From Zanthoxylum bungeanum (taxonomy: Eukaryota > Streptophyta > Magnoliopsida > Sapindales > Rutaceae), in assembly GCA_019454045.1 (NCBI GenBank), contig SKCR01051201.1:1-64000 (forward strand): DNA of 64,000 nt, in the 5' to 3' direction. Below the pieces are notes generated by a model. That model was not told the origin of the DNA. It did not search any database and saw nothing but the letters and a program-made list of their open reading frames with translations. Positions 1-11,295 of the stretch are shown one piece after another (positions within the stretch are counted from its first letter, which is position 1; each line of letters opens with the position of its first letter). The translations under genes and the position numbers were made by a program.

Positions 1-1974
1 TGTGTTATTTTGTAGATAAATAAAGTTTCAGGACATTCTGGAGGTGATTTGGGGACAAAACAGTGAAACAGACAAAATGACAAAATCTTCTTTTGGCGTG
101 TCGCGACGCGCAAGCCTTCTGTGTCGCGACGCCTAACATGCACCAGAGACACGTGTCAGAATCTGAGAAGTTTGACTTTGCTAACGTACGCCGACTTTGC
201 TAACGTGCGCCGTGCCACGTGTCAACATCACAGCCGATTATGCTAACGTGCGACATGCCACGTTTCGTCATCCTACGGTGCTTACAATAGCCATCGCCAC
301 GTGTTTCCATGTGTCACTCTATGTCATCACCACGTCAGCAGAAGACCGAGTCAACATTGCCAAGTTAGTGCCACGTCATCATCAACCAATCACAGCGTGC
401 CACGTGTCACAATCCTACGATGCCGACAATCACTATCGCTACATCATAGCCACGTCACTGCCACATCAGCTCAATTATTGAGTTAATCATCCACATCGCC
501 ACGTCATCGGATATGAATCTCGGCAGACCAACCAGAGCATGACACGTGTCGCGTTGCGACGCAGAAATATTGTCGTGTCACGACGCGCACAGCTCACCGA
601 GGCCTATAAATTCAGCTCGAGATTTCAGTTTTAGATGTACTTTCCTCTCTGAATTCTCTTATGTAAATAAGGAGTTTGTATCTAGTTTTCTTTAAATTTC
701 AGTTTTGTAATTAATTTTTAGCTACTTTCTGTAATAATAATTTACTTTATTTACTTTTTCAGTTTTTACTATTCAACATGATGAGGTAATTTCCCTCTGC
801 TAGGGTGAAAGGTAAAACTTTTATTACTAATATTTAGATTAATCTCCCTTAATTATAATATATTCACTACTTAAAATTTGACTTAACAAGGATACCGCTA
901 TATTGGTCGGTTGGTAATCAATTATAAACTGGTTTTAATTTGACTAAGCAAGGATGTCGTCTGGTTGGTCGATTGGTAATTTACCGCCTATATGGCTGGT
1001 TTATGGATAAATATTGATACCGCCTTTATGGCAGGTCAGACTTAATTTGAATTAATCAGGTTACCGCCTATATGGTTTGTTGGTAATGTTATCACAAGTT
1101 AATATATTATATTAAGAGAGATATCTAAATCAGTAGTGGTAAAAGAATATCCTTTAACCCTAGCATTTTATTTTATTTTATTGTAATTTTACTTTTCAGT
1201 ATTTACTTTACTGCATTTACTTTTCAGCATTGTACTTTATATCTTTTATTTTTAAGTTTTTACTAGCCTTAGATATGTGCCGGAACTAAGTTAGTTATTT
1301 GGGGTTGTGATGAATTTTAATAACACCGGTTTATAAGGGGTTATTTTATAGTTTGTGTAATTTAAGGTTTACTTAATAAGTCTTAAGCTTAATGCGTCTT
1401 GTTAACTGGCCACTAATAAGATTGATCTGGTAAATCTAAAATAAACTTGACAAAGGAATTTTAGGTTTCGGCCTTAGACTTAGTAGCCAACGATCTTCCT
1501 TGATGATAGATAACCCTTTAATAGATTTCCTTACAGGATAGACATATACCTGAATGAATACAGGTAATTTGGTTGACATAGACATATGGTTCAATTGAGT
1601 TAAACTGGGTATTTGCATCTGACCATCAACAGAGGCTTTTTCATAATTTCGTGCTCTATGTTAGTAAACCGATATATTACACAAACATGAAATAACAATT
1701 TCATCTTTAAAAAGATATTGGAAGAAATCACAACCCTGAATAGTTTCTAAATATTGAATTTTCCTCAACCTACTTTTGCGTAATTTTATTTACTTATTTT
1801 TAAATTTAAAATCATCACCATTTCAAATCAATCAATCAATCATTTAGATACTAGTAATCATTTGGCCTCATAAAAATTAATAGCTTAGGTTTTAAGTCCT
1901 CGTGGGATCGATACTTTTTATACTACTTGAACGACACGTGCGCTTGCGTTATACGCGTGTGAAAGCATCGGTCA
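1..1974 (+). repeat. LTR of family B (left end cut by the window)
   Basis: The first bases match the family B LTR (see 29090-30965) starting about 90 bp into it, and the end at 1974 (..GGTCA) matches the B LTR end. The same landmarks occur in order: a G-box-rich stretch, a TATA box at 605-610, imperfect repeats containing 'accgcc' around 885-1090, and the terminal 'cctcgtgggatcgata' block. The primer-binding sequence that follows B's 5' LTR is absent after 1974, so this is a 3' LTR or a solo LTR. It is clearly more diverged from the two B LTRs than they are from each other. The open frame at 197-481 is a by-product of the repeats. Confidence 0.85.
150..610 (+). promoter_or_regulatory. LTR promoter: five CACGTG boxes and a TATA box
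   Basis: CACGTG palindromes occur at 150-155, 216-221, 298-303, 401-406 and 543-548, several in the fuller form CCACGTGTC, followed by TATAAA at 605-610. Spacing and order fit a U3 promoter. CACGTG with ACGT-core flanks is the known binding site of plant bZIP and bHLH factors (ABRE/G-box). That it drives transcription here is inference. Confidence 0.55.
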
Positions 1975-2245
1975 CACCGATACGACCCTAGGGGTTCCAA
2001 AACTGCCTCAACAATTGTGTGTCGTTGTGTGTGTTTCATGTCGTTGCGTATTGTATTTTCTTTAATATTCCATAATTGTGAGTTCTTTCGTCTACTTCCC
2101 ATTTGTTCATTTTGCTAACTGAGTAGGGCTGTTAGCGAAGGGAGTAAGTTAATTTTGCATATTATCTTGCATGTGATTTTAATTGGTATATTGATGTGTT
2201 AAGTTTACCCATTGTCATTTCGTGATAAAAATGGGGAGTGGGGCT

Positions 2246-2960
2246 GAGCATCGATTCTGGTTCTACCCGAAACCGATTAGAACATGACGGGTTTTTCGGG
2301 TTTGGAACCGAAACTGGTTGGAACCGTAACGGTTCTGGTCCTAAAATGGAAGAACCGAATTAAACGGTTTGGTTTCGGTTCTGTCATTGATGGAAATGAA
2401 ACCGGACTAGAACCTGTTTTGGGAACCAATTTCAGAAATAAATTAAAACCATATTTAATTCAGTTTCATAACCACTTTAAAAACCCAATTTCATAACTAG
2501 TTTTAAAACTCAATTTAAACCCAATTTTATAACCTAAATTAAAACTCAATTTATATCCAATTTCATAACCCAATTAAAACCCAATTTAAACTCAGGCATT
2601 TCCTACAAGAATATTATGTATGAAGTCAAAACTATTATGCAATATGCAGTTTTATTTATTATTTTATTTTTGTATGGAAAATTATCAAGAATATTATGTA
2701 ATATTCAAGTGTGAGAAATATTTATATTTTCAAAATTTGACAATAATAAATAAATATTGTAAATCAAAATCGGACCGGAACCGAATTGGAACCGATTTTT
2801 TCCGAGTAGGTTCTGGTTCAATGTTGAACCGAATTGAAACCGATTAATAAGGTACCATATTTAATTGGGTGGGTTCCGATTTCACTTAATTATGAACCAA
2901 TTTTTCTCGGGTAGGTTTCGGTTTCACGCGGAACCGGAATCGAAACCCATTTTATATATC
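2246..2960. mobile_element. Degenerate MITE-like repeat rich in GGAACCGAA words
   Basis: Both ends are dense in short direct and inverted words of the type 'accgaaacc' and 'ggttccggtt', with AT-rich sequence containing repeats of 'caatttcataaccca' between them. This is the architecture of the MITEs at 9411-9887 and 31429-32071. No clear target-site duplication was found, so the borders are approximate. Confidence 0.45.
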
Positions 2961-3263
2961 TTTTTTCAGGGGAGTATGATTAATTTGGTACTAGGATATC
3001 TACCTTAACATGCATGAGATTTTTATTTCGTTTTTTATATGCTCTTATATTCCATATGCTTTTTACAGTAGATTGTTGTTTGTGGATGTTTCAGGTGAGC
3101 GTATTAGTAGCTGTGGTGGCATCGACTTCAAGACTACTTGGTTAGGTATTAGATCGAGTCATATTATAATAAGTCATTGTCTTGATGGTTGGCATTAGAC
3201 TATTTTCTTTTTGGGTTTTTTATCGTAATCTTTGTATTAGGTAGTGGTTTTTCACAAAATATC

Positions 3264-4370
3264 AAAGAGGGAGATTGTTAATTCCATGTTTTTTGACAAT
3301 GTCCGTAACAAAATAAGTTCAATTGAGTTGTAATGAGTGTTGAAGTTCTCGGAGCAATTGGACAAGTATTTAGACAACATCAGATGGAGATATCATAGAG
3401 ATATTCTCTCTTTAGATATTCCAAAAGATTTATAGCTCTAATTGATTTGGGGTCAGTTTCATTGGAAAGTATACTCGAAGATGATCGCGTACATATAAAG
3501 AACGTATGATTTGGCCAAGGGACGAGAAAGTTACAAATGTTTTAAATTACACCTTAAAACCAATCCGCGACATGCGTTCGAACGCACGGAGGTAGAAACT
3601 TTACGTTTGAGGTGCGTTTGAAAGGTGTTTGAACGCTTGTACATAAGTGGGTTATTTTGGATGGGTTTTTAAGCCAGATTTACACTATGAAACCCTTACA
3701 TTTGCCCTACCTATATAAACAAACTTAGAGCCACATTTACAAGTGTTGAAAACATATTGTTCAAAGCATACAAACCTTTTGTTTCAACCTTCTTGACAAT
3801 CCACCTTGAAGACTTCTTTATTTTCATGTCTTTTCTATTTTGGTGAGATTCTTCTTTATTTGATCGTCAACATAGAAAAACAATCATAGCCCAATTTTCT
3901 GAGCCTTCAGAGTTCTTTAGGAGGAAGATTGGTAGTTGGAGTTTCGAAGTCGCAAGTTCACATGGTTGATCCGATTAGAGACTTCAGAGGTTATGGAGAA
4001 GGTCGCTTGGGCGGGTTCGGGGAGTTCTTCGGGTTATTACAGTCTATAGGTATTAGAGTCGGCGGAGTTGCTGTCATAAATCTTATACCATCACTATAAG
4101 ATTTATCGTTATAGTGGAATTCGGCTGGTAGCCTAAATACCCGGATTAGTTTTTTACTCGCACGAGTTTTTCACTTCGTCAATAAAATTATTAGTGTTGA
4201 TTTTGTTTTCCGCTTTCTTTTATTTTCTTTATTTCATAATTTCATAGACTTAAGCGTTCATGTTGTGAATCCATAAAAACATTAATTATGACTTGTCTTA
4301 ATTTATTGTGTATTATTCAGCATAGGGTCAGAACCTGTGAATAAAATCATATTTTCAAAGGTGTTCGACA
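3264..4370 (+). mobile_element. Copia-type polypurine tract and 3' LTR
   Basis: A polypurine tract (aaagagggaga, 3264-3274) lies directly before TGTTAATTCC at 3276, the usual junction between the internal region and the 3' LTR of a plus-oriented copia-type element. A TATA-like 'ctatataaac' lies near 3709. A typical U5-like stretch, with 'acttcgtcaataaaatt', lies near 4180. The right border is uncertain and set near 4370, where '..gttcgaca' ends. The upstream 3000-3260 part shows no recognisable coding sequence. Confidence 0.5.
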
Positions 4371-6074
4371 CTCCCCTCCGATCCAGATGAATTATCTCAT
4401 TTTCTCATCTCGGGGCATTTTGGGATAAGTATCATGTGCGTTGTATTTTTCTTTTGTAATTTATTTTTTTATTAATAAAATTATGAGTGTTTTTATTTAT
4501 ATATTATTTTGTTAAATTGTATCATGATGGGGTAAAATGTGAAGATAATAGTATGAAAATATAGATAATTTTTATTTATATTATATTTTATAAATTCTGA
4601 TTATTTTCCAGATAAATTCGTACTCTTTTCGATTTATAGAGGACTCTTGACTAGCTGTGGACAGTCCCCGATTGACACAGATAATACTTGAATCTCATAA
4701 ATATGAGAGAGTGGATTATTAAAAATCTGGATTAGTTATAGACAATATGGTTCTACATATTTTGGCATATTTAGTACCTTAGCATGATTAATTATCGACG
4801 TGACAAATTACATGTGTTGACATAATTAATACATGATAATCATAAGAAAATGATTGGAAAATAATTATATTTTATATTTTATAAAAAAGTAAAAATTATT
4901 TTATATTTGAAATATCAAGAGTGTATCCACTAAGCATAATATTTTATTTTTTATTTTTTATTTTATTAATTGAATTATTATTTTCTCTTATTAAATTTAT
5001 TCCCTGCAGATCGATCCCGGACTTACCGAGTTATTTTATTACTTCGACATCCCGGACTTGCCGAGTTATTTTATTACTTCGACACTCTTATACTTGAGAG
5101 TAAAGAACCATTTTGTGAGTATCTCACAAGTACACTTCATCTAGTAGAGGTATGAGTTCTTTAGATTTATTTAAATATTCTGATGCTAAAAATAGAGAAT
5201 AATTTACTAAATTTACTTGTATGAAACATCTTTCTTTAAGTTTTGGTGAAAAATTACTTTTATTAATTATGTTTGAAATACTTTAAATTCTGCTGCCTGT
5301 AAAATGCCCAGAAATACAACAAAATGATAATTTTTTAAATTATACAAAGATGGTAAAATTATTTTAAATGAAATATTTAAATATATTAAAGGTCGTCATT
5401 CTATTTGTTCTCATATTTGCAATGACCATTAGCAAATATACACATACATGAGTATGACTTGTCATTGTATTGATACATCATGTACCATGCAAAAATAACT
5501 TATTGCATTTAGAGTTTTTGATGAGTATCATACTGCATAAAAATATTTACAGAATGATTAAAGTAATTTTTGATGAATATGATTTATTAGGTAAAATTTT
5601 AACAATTGATTTTGACAATACATCTGTAAATATTGTATCAATTATAGATTAAAAGAAATATACCAACCAAATTTAGTGACGGTCTTCATTACATGCAAAC
5701 ACTTTAGAAGAAACAATATATGTGAATAATTGGACCTGAACTAATCTAAGATAACAAACAGATAGGCTAACCAAACCGATGGTCGGGTCTACACTTAACC
5801 TTGCTCTCTCTCTCTCATTTATGAGCTAATACCTTATTTAAAACAAAATGAATTTGCAGATTTTTTTTAATTTAAATGGTTTGAGTTACTTTTAATTTTA
5901 TGCCTCACACAATCTGTTGATAAATGATAAAAAAATAAATAAATTATATTATACTTTAAAAATTAATTTTTAAAGTTAGTATATTATTTTTGAAATGGAA
6001 ACACAAATGTCATTTAAGTTTTTGTAAAAATAAACTCATATTCATTAACCGCCATTTTTTTTCACACTACGCCT
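4371..6074. other. AT-rich intergenic spacer with a short tandem duplication
   Basis: I see no gene. Around 5005-5080 a block of about 37 bp (starting 'tcccggacttaccgagtta') is repeated twice in tandem with one difference. The stretch just before 6075 should hold the XRCC3 promoter and 5' UTR, but no clear TATA box can be assigned. Confidence 0.6.
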
Positions 6075-6962
6075 ATGACACCTCAAAACTTGCTCGAATA
6101 CCCATTAACCACCCAAAAGTGCACTGTCGGCTGCCCCATAATCGACCGCTGCCTCGGCGGCGGCATTCCCTGTAACTCAATAACGGAGCTGGTAGCGGAA
6201 AGCGGCTCCGGCAAGACCCAATTTTGCCTCCAACTCTCCCTCTCCGCCCAACTTCCCACCTCCCACGGCGGCCTCTCCGCCTCATCTCTCTATCTCCACA
6301 CAGAATTCCCCTTCCCTATGCGCCGTCTCCGCCAACTCAGCCACACTTTTCGCTCCGCCAATGACCATAACCCCTGTGATTACATATTCGTTCAGAGTGT
6401 ACACTCCGCATACCAACTGCTCGATATAATGCCCAAGGTAGAATCTTTTATAAGAAATTCTTCAAACACCAGATTTCCTGTTAGGCTTATTGTTATTGAT
6501 TCCATTGCGGCGTTGTTTCGGTCTGACTTTGAGAACACCATGGATGATCTTAAGAAAAGGTCGTCATTGTTTTTTAAGATATCGGGGAAGTTGAAGGCGA
6601 TGGCGGTAGGGTTTGGTTTGGCAGTTGTGGTGACTAATCAGGTGGTTGATGTGGTGGAGCCAAACGAAGGGGTAAATGGGTTGAGAATTGGCAATTTGGG
6701 TTGTTTGTATTCCTCAGGGAGACCAATTAGTCCTGCTTTGGGGATAGCTTGGGCTAATTGTGTGAATTCGAGGCTGTTTTTGTCGAGGAATGAGGAGTTT
6801 GTTGGTCAAGAGAATCATATGGTCAATGGTGTTGGTAGTGGTGAAGATTTTGTGTGTAAGAGGACGAGGAGGCGGCTTCATGTTGTTTTTGCACCTCACT
6901 TGCCTGATACGTCTTGCGAGTTTGAGATAACAAGAGAAGGTGTTTTTGGAGTAGAAAGATAG
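6075..6962 (+). CDS. XRCC3: DNA repair protein XRCC3 homolog (RAD51 paralog)
   Basis: This is an intact single-exon frame of 295 aa, close to the usual length of plant XRCC3 (about 300). The RecA/RAD51 ATPase core is visible: Walker A AESGSGKT at residues 41-48, a conserved HTEFPFP block near 75-81, Walker B LIVID at 138-142, and the RAD51-paralog segment around KKRSSLFFKISGKLK. The C-terminus (CEFEITREG) is characteristic of plant XRCC3. The family forms the RAD51C-XRCC3 complex in the nucleus, which stabilises RAD51 filaments and acts in double-strand-break repair and meiosis. The start at 6075 gives MTPQNLL, matching the typical N-terminal PENLL region. The first Walker A position is Ala rather than Gly, which I believe is normal in plant XRCC3. 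GC content is much higher than the surroundings in the 5' half. Confidence 0.95.
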   Translation: MTPQNLLEYPLTTQKCTVGCPIIDRCLGGGIPCNSITELVAESGSGKTQFCLQLSLSAQLPTSHGGLSASSLYLHTEFPFPMRRLRQLSHTFRSANDHNPCDYIFVQSVHSAYQLLDIMPKVESFIRNSSNTRFPVRLIVIDSIAALFRSDFENTMDDLKKRSSLFFKISGKLKAMAVGFGLAVVVTNQVVDVVEPNEGVNGLRIGNLGCLYSSGRPISPALGIAWANCVNSRLFLSRNEEFVGQENHMVNGVGSGEDFVCKRTRRRLHVVFAPHLPDTSCEFEITREGVFGVER

Positions 6963-8027
6963 CTGTATAGTTCTGTATGAATGATGTCACTTGAAGGTAT
7001 GATTGCCAATTTTGACTTTTGTTTACAAGTTTATGTGCATATTTGGCGAAGAAGAGCTTGTATTTATCTTTTTTGCTTTCATTCTACGTATGTAATGTTA
7101 TTCTTACTTATCGTAATGTTTTTTGAGCAATAATGCAATATTGGTAGAGATAATTTTGTTTAGGTTTTGAGGTGTAAATTGTTTGATATTGGATGCTTAA
7201 TACTGTTGGAACATCTTTGTGCATATTCGTCAAAGATATATTTATCTTGCACTTGCTGAATTGAGACACAATATAAATAATTGTTTTAATTACTTGTTGA
7301 GTTATGCTGACCTGGGGCATTGCAAAGTATTGTCGTAAGAAGTATGATATTACAAAAGCTATTTAGAACACTGCTTGAGGAGCTTTTTCTTCTCTTTCTA
7401 AAAATAATAAGCTAAAGTGGCTGCACGATGGTTTCTTCACTGTTAGTTTGTACAAAATTGTTTTCCAGTTTAAGATTGCTTTGATTCAGATTATTGATCA
7501 GAATGCATCAATCCTGTGACATTGAAACACCAGAAGAATTAAACCATTCCTTCTATTTCTTGGAGTCAAGCCTTGTTCCAGAAAGAAGCCTAATTTGACA
7601 ACTAAAGTTTCAAATTTAATTTCATTTATAGCATAAACTTTTTTGCCTTTGTAATTGTACCTCGGCAATATCCCTCTTTATCCTTTTTATGTCACCTGCT
7701 GTAGTATCAATAAGTTAAATCTCTTTTAGTCTTTTTAAAGGGTTTCATCTAGAAGGCTTGTTACACTGATAGTGTGATACCATCTTTTCATTTTTAAAGT
7801 GTTGACAGCAGTTTGGTTGAGTTTTCTTTTTCTTTTCTTAAGAGCAGAGCAACAACTGGTTTCCTACAACTTCCTTCATCGGCCTTGTGTTGTGATAGCT
7901 TGTACTATCAATGCATATACATATTATAGAATTCATATTGTGATGTTAAGTCGTTCACTTCTTTACAGGAATCTAGAATAAAATCTTTTGCCTCAATTTT
8001 GTTGCGTGCATAAGGGTATGATTGTAT
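6963..8027. other. Intergenic region downstream of XRCC3
   Basis: AT-rich sequence presumably including the XRCC3 3' UTR. The short frames at 7108-7320 and 7799-7981 have no recognisable domain and typical intergenic composition. No repeat borders were recognised. Confidence 0.5.
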
Positions 8028-8432
8028 TCAACTTGCTTGTTCATTTTGTCCAAGTAGAAGCTCCCCCGGCATGTCCTCTTCACTTCCAGCATTGCCATGA
8101 TTCTCCATAATCATTTCTTTATTACACGACCTCTTCTTCTCATCAATCTTCTCCTCCCACCTATATTGGAATTCAGCTTGCGTCGGAGCATCCTCAGGGT
8201 GTCTCTCTTGCTCTTTTCCAGAAGCTTTCGAAGCATGAACATTGTCTTGGTTCCGCTCCTCCAATGCTTGCCCACTCATTCTATCTCTATTATCTCCTCT
8301 GTAGAACTTCTCATTTTGATCAACATCAGGGTTAGGATCTTGTTGCATAGACCAACTTTTCGGATCATAATAAGCCGAATTTTCATTAGGCATGCCTCCC
8401 TGTTCGGGCACGCCCTTCAGGCAGACTAGCAT
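8028..8432 (-). CDS. Hypothetical acidic, hydrophilic protein or last exon
   Basis: A 134-aa open frame with no recognisable domain. It is very hydrophilic and charged (many E, D, K, N, Q) and predicted disordered by composition. The core from the internal methionine (MPNENSAYYDPKSW..) looks more protein-like than the first residues. Base composition is richer in GC than the flanks, which supports coding. No signal peptide or membrane segment is seen. An 'ag' upstream of the core could be a splice acceptor, so this may be the final exon of a gene, but no upstream exon was identified before the MITE at 8615. The plus-strand frame at 8097-8429 is probably its shadow. Function unknown. Confidence 0.4.
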   Translation of the reverse strand: MLVCLKGVPEQGGMPNENSAYYDPKSWSMQQDPNPDVDQNEKFYRGDNRDRMSGQALEERNQDNVHASKASGKEQERHPEDAPTQAEFQYRWEEKIDEKKRSCNKEMIMENHGNAGSEEDMPGELLLGQNEQAS

Positions 8433-8614
8433 GGCAGTTTTCTTAATTATATTGCATGATTTTACTTTCTTTTCAGTGAAATATCAGAAATAAAGGCAAT
8501 ATTATTTATATTGATATGGTTGCAACTAGAAAATCTTGTGTATTGGAAAGTACAACCATCTAGACGTAGTGAGAAACTATTGATTAGGTATTGAATGACA
8601 TGGTAGCTTAGATA

Positions 8615-8966
8615 CAATGTTCAAAAAAACATTAGGCGATAGGCGTACGGTGGGGGAGCACCTAGCGCCTAAGTCTTGTAGGAGGCGGCTAGAAGGATAG
8701 GCTAGGCGGAAGCTAGGCGGTTGTATTTTTTATTCAAAAATTAGAGGAAAAAAAAAATTTGGGAAAAAAAGCATACAAACCCGTCTGGAACCGTCTAGAC
8801 GGACACCTAAAATCGTCTAACCCGCCTAGGCGACCATCTAGAACTGCCTAACCTGCCTAGGCGGCTGCCTAGAACCGCCTAATTGCCTGACACCGCCTAA
8901 CAACCGTTTTCATGTATAATCGGAACGGTCAAGCACCACCTAGTGCTACTGTTTTTTAGAACAATG
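8615..8966. mobile_element. hAT-like MITE with CTTAGATA duplication
   Basis: A 352-bp element bounded by a perfect 8-bp direct duplication CTTAGATA (8607-8614 and 8967-8974). Terminal inverted repeats are CAATGTTCAAAAAAACA at the left and, read inward on the other strand, CATTGTTCTAAAAAACA at the right. The interior is full of words like 'cctaggcgg' and 'accgcctaa' in both orientations, so it can fold. It has no coding capacity. Confidence 0.85.
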
Positions 8967-9410
8967 CTTAGATATACGAAAATATTTCTTGGTTGTTATA
9001 AGAGATGGCAATCGGTCGGGATTTTTCAATCTCGGTCTCATCCCAATTATAGATCAAGGATGAAATTATCTCAAATACAATATTGATTTTTGAATCAAAA
9101 TTCGAGATTCTTTTAGATAAAAGGTCAAGATTTGAGACAAAAAAAATAATCTCAAATTTTGAACAGATTTTTTATTCGAGGTAAAACATTATTCCAAACG
9201 ATCGATATTCGAGATTTTATACTATTCTTATTTGTTATAATCTAAATTTTAACAGTGTCTATTTTATAACATAAATATAAACAAAATATAACATTATTAT
9301 ATAAATGACGGGATACTTCATATGTACATTAAAGGATGGATTACGTGATACTTCATATCTACAGAAAAATTTCTGTTTATTCATTCGTGACTCTAGAGGG
9401 TTTAACCGAT

Positions 9411-9887
9411 TAGACCTGGCCACCGGTTCGGTTCCGGTTCAGAAACCGAACCGGAACCGAACCGGTTTTTTTTTTTTTAATAATAATTTTAAAAAATAGA
9501 AAAAATTCTATAATCGTAATGTTTTTTCATACTATCACATCTTTTTTATAAAATTCTTTTAACATATAATCTTTTTTATAGTCAACTCTGACTAGTGCTT
9601 TCTTTATATAAGCGATGTGAGATATTTGTTACTTGGCTATTGTGTCCCACATCGCTTATATAAAGAAGTCAATAACCAAGAGTTGGTTATAAAAATGATA
9701 TGGACATGCATGTTTTAGTATTGCAATTTTAAACCTCATTAAGTCATTATTATTAATAAAAAAAAATCGAGATTTACTTGTGGAATCTTACGGTTCCAAG
9801 AAAATAATTTTTTTTTTTTTACTTCTGGTTCCAACCGGTTCGGTTCCGGAACCGGAACCGGTTGGAACCGGAACCTTGGCGGGTCTA
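9411..9887. mobile_element. hAT-like MITE with TAACCGAT duplication
   Basis: A 477-bp non-coding element flanked by a perfect 8-bp duplication TAACCGAT (9403-9410 and 9888-9895). Ends read TAGACCTGGCC and, on the other strand, TAGACCCGCCA. Both arms contain tandem GGTTCCGGAACC words. The centre holds a second palindrome in which 'tttatataagcgatgtg' pairs with 'cacatcgcttatataaa' (about 9600-9668). The element at 31429-32071 has the same design and is nearly identical in the middle. Confidence 0.9.
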
Positions 9888-9895
9888 TAACCGAT

Positions 9896-10885
9896 TGTCA
9901 TGATTTTTCTTCTTCTTGAGGTCACAGATTAAGATTAATCATATGTTTTCAAGACCTTGATATATGAACCGTAGCCACCAAGCATGCTAACATGTTATGG
10001 ATTTTATTAAGAAAAATAAATAGAAAAAATGATTTGAAGGTACGTTTTTCCTTCACCTTTTCCCCCGAGGTTATTTGTCCATTCTGAGAGGATATGAATT
10101 TGGATCCCGCACGATATTGTCTTCGTAAAAGAACCCCCCACATGAAGTGATTGTTAGGCTTAAAAGTTTACCCCACATTATTGTAAAGTATGGTGACTTA
10201 AACTTATGACCTTGATCCTTTATAAGGTTCTTAAGTCACCATATGGTATCATCAAGCTAAGTAGACTTAACAACCTTATATGGACTCGCAAGTCTAAAGT
10301 TCGAGTCTCACTAAGGACAAAAAAAACTACTACATGTGGAGAGGTTCCTTACGATGATGAAATCGTGCAGGATTATTTGGATAACAACCCTGAAAACCTC
10401 CATCAAATATCCAAGACAGACAAATGACCTTCATGATTAAAGTTTGCATAAAAGCACCTTCATGATTAAAGTTTAAACACAATACAATGTTATTCCTTCT
10501 GTACATTGGTTTCATAATGTTACGATTAATTTGGTAAAAATCTCCAATGAATTTGGTGCCAAAGTGGGAGACTTGGGGATCACAATTCTTCAATCAATTC
10601 CTGTTAAGACAAGATCTTTACAAATACGGGAGGATACAGATTACATTTGGAATCCTGGGTTTCATCCCCAAGCATATGAATCAATCTTCCTATATTTCAT
10701 ACATTCTACAATTTAGAGCTTAATTCAAATGGGACTGCAAGTACACCATCAAATGGTTTCGGAAACATGTTTTAAGACTATTTGAATGAATTTACAGCTG
10801 TGTCGCATAGGAATCTAAAATGACAACCACCTTGCTGCGACGAGGTGGTTTAGGCTACTCCCAGAACTAGAAACTGGAAAGCTGC
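9896..10885. other. Intergenic region with a tRNA-like repeat fragment
   Basis: No gene recognised. Around 10185-10330 there is a short inverted segment (atggtgacttaa / ttaagtcaccat) and a B-box-like GTTCGAGTCTC, suggesting a degenerate SINE fragment. The frames at 10206-10427 and 10330-10593 overlap on opposite strands and look fortuitous. Confidence 0.4.
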
Positions 10886-11257
10886 TCAGGATTGTAAGCA
10901 TCCTCCGTCTGCGGACTTTTTAACAATTTCAGCAACGGGTTCAATTCCTGCAGATTCAAAAGACAGCAAAATTTAATTCTATAACAAACGGTAATTTGGG
11001 AAAATTTTATGCTGGCCTTTACAACCAAGTGACTAACAACACTTTCATAGTTCCATTCATGTTTGCGAAAGCAAGGTTATAATTTAAAAGAGGAAGGTGC
11101 CAAGAGCAATTCCCACTATTCAGTAATATGCAGTGAAGAATGCTAAAACCGTTCCTAGAGGAGAGTAAGAAGAAGCAAAGTTGCTCCACTACATCATTTT
11201 AACATTATTACGAAACAAAAATAGAGTAATTAAGGTAATTACGGTAATAAAATCACC
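10886..11257 (-). other. Possible 3' UTR intron and alternative terminal exon
   Basis: Exon 5 of the syntaxin-like gene can continue past its stop to a donor at 11257/11256 (GAAAG|gtgatt). A strong acceptor (ctgcag) precedes 10947. If exon 5 is skipped and exon 4 joins 10947 directly, the phase is kept and 19 extra residues after a split Gly codon lead to a TGA at 10888-10886. This is consistent with a 3' UTR exon or an alternative C-terminus; the sequence alone cannot say which. Confidence 0.4.
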
Positions 11258-11295
11258 TTTCATCTTGGTCAGGAACAGTAAATTGCCACCGGCTA

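Noticed and set aside
197..481. 94-aa frame near the window start
   Set aside because: Lies within the U3 of an LTR made of repeated CACGTG-containing words.
6073..6285. Minus-strand Arg/Gly-rich frame over XRCC3
   Set aside because: Shadow of the GC-rich XRCC3 5' half; no independent support.
10869..10947. Alternative reading of the downstream exon as ELNPLLKLLKSPQTEDAYN..
   Set aside because: This frame looks protein-like but its phase does not match exon 4 or exon 5, so no splice joins it to the gene.
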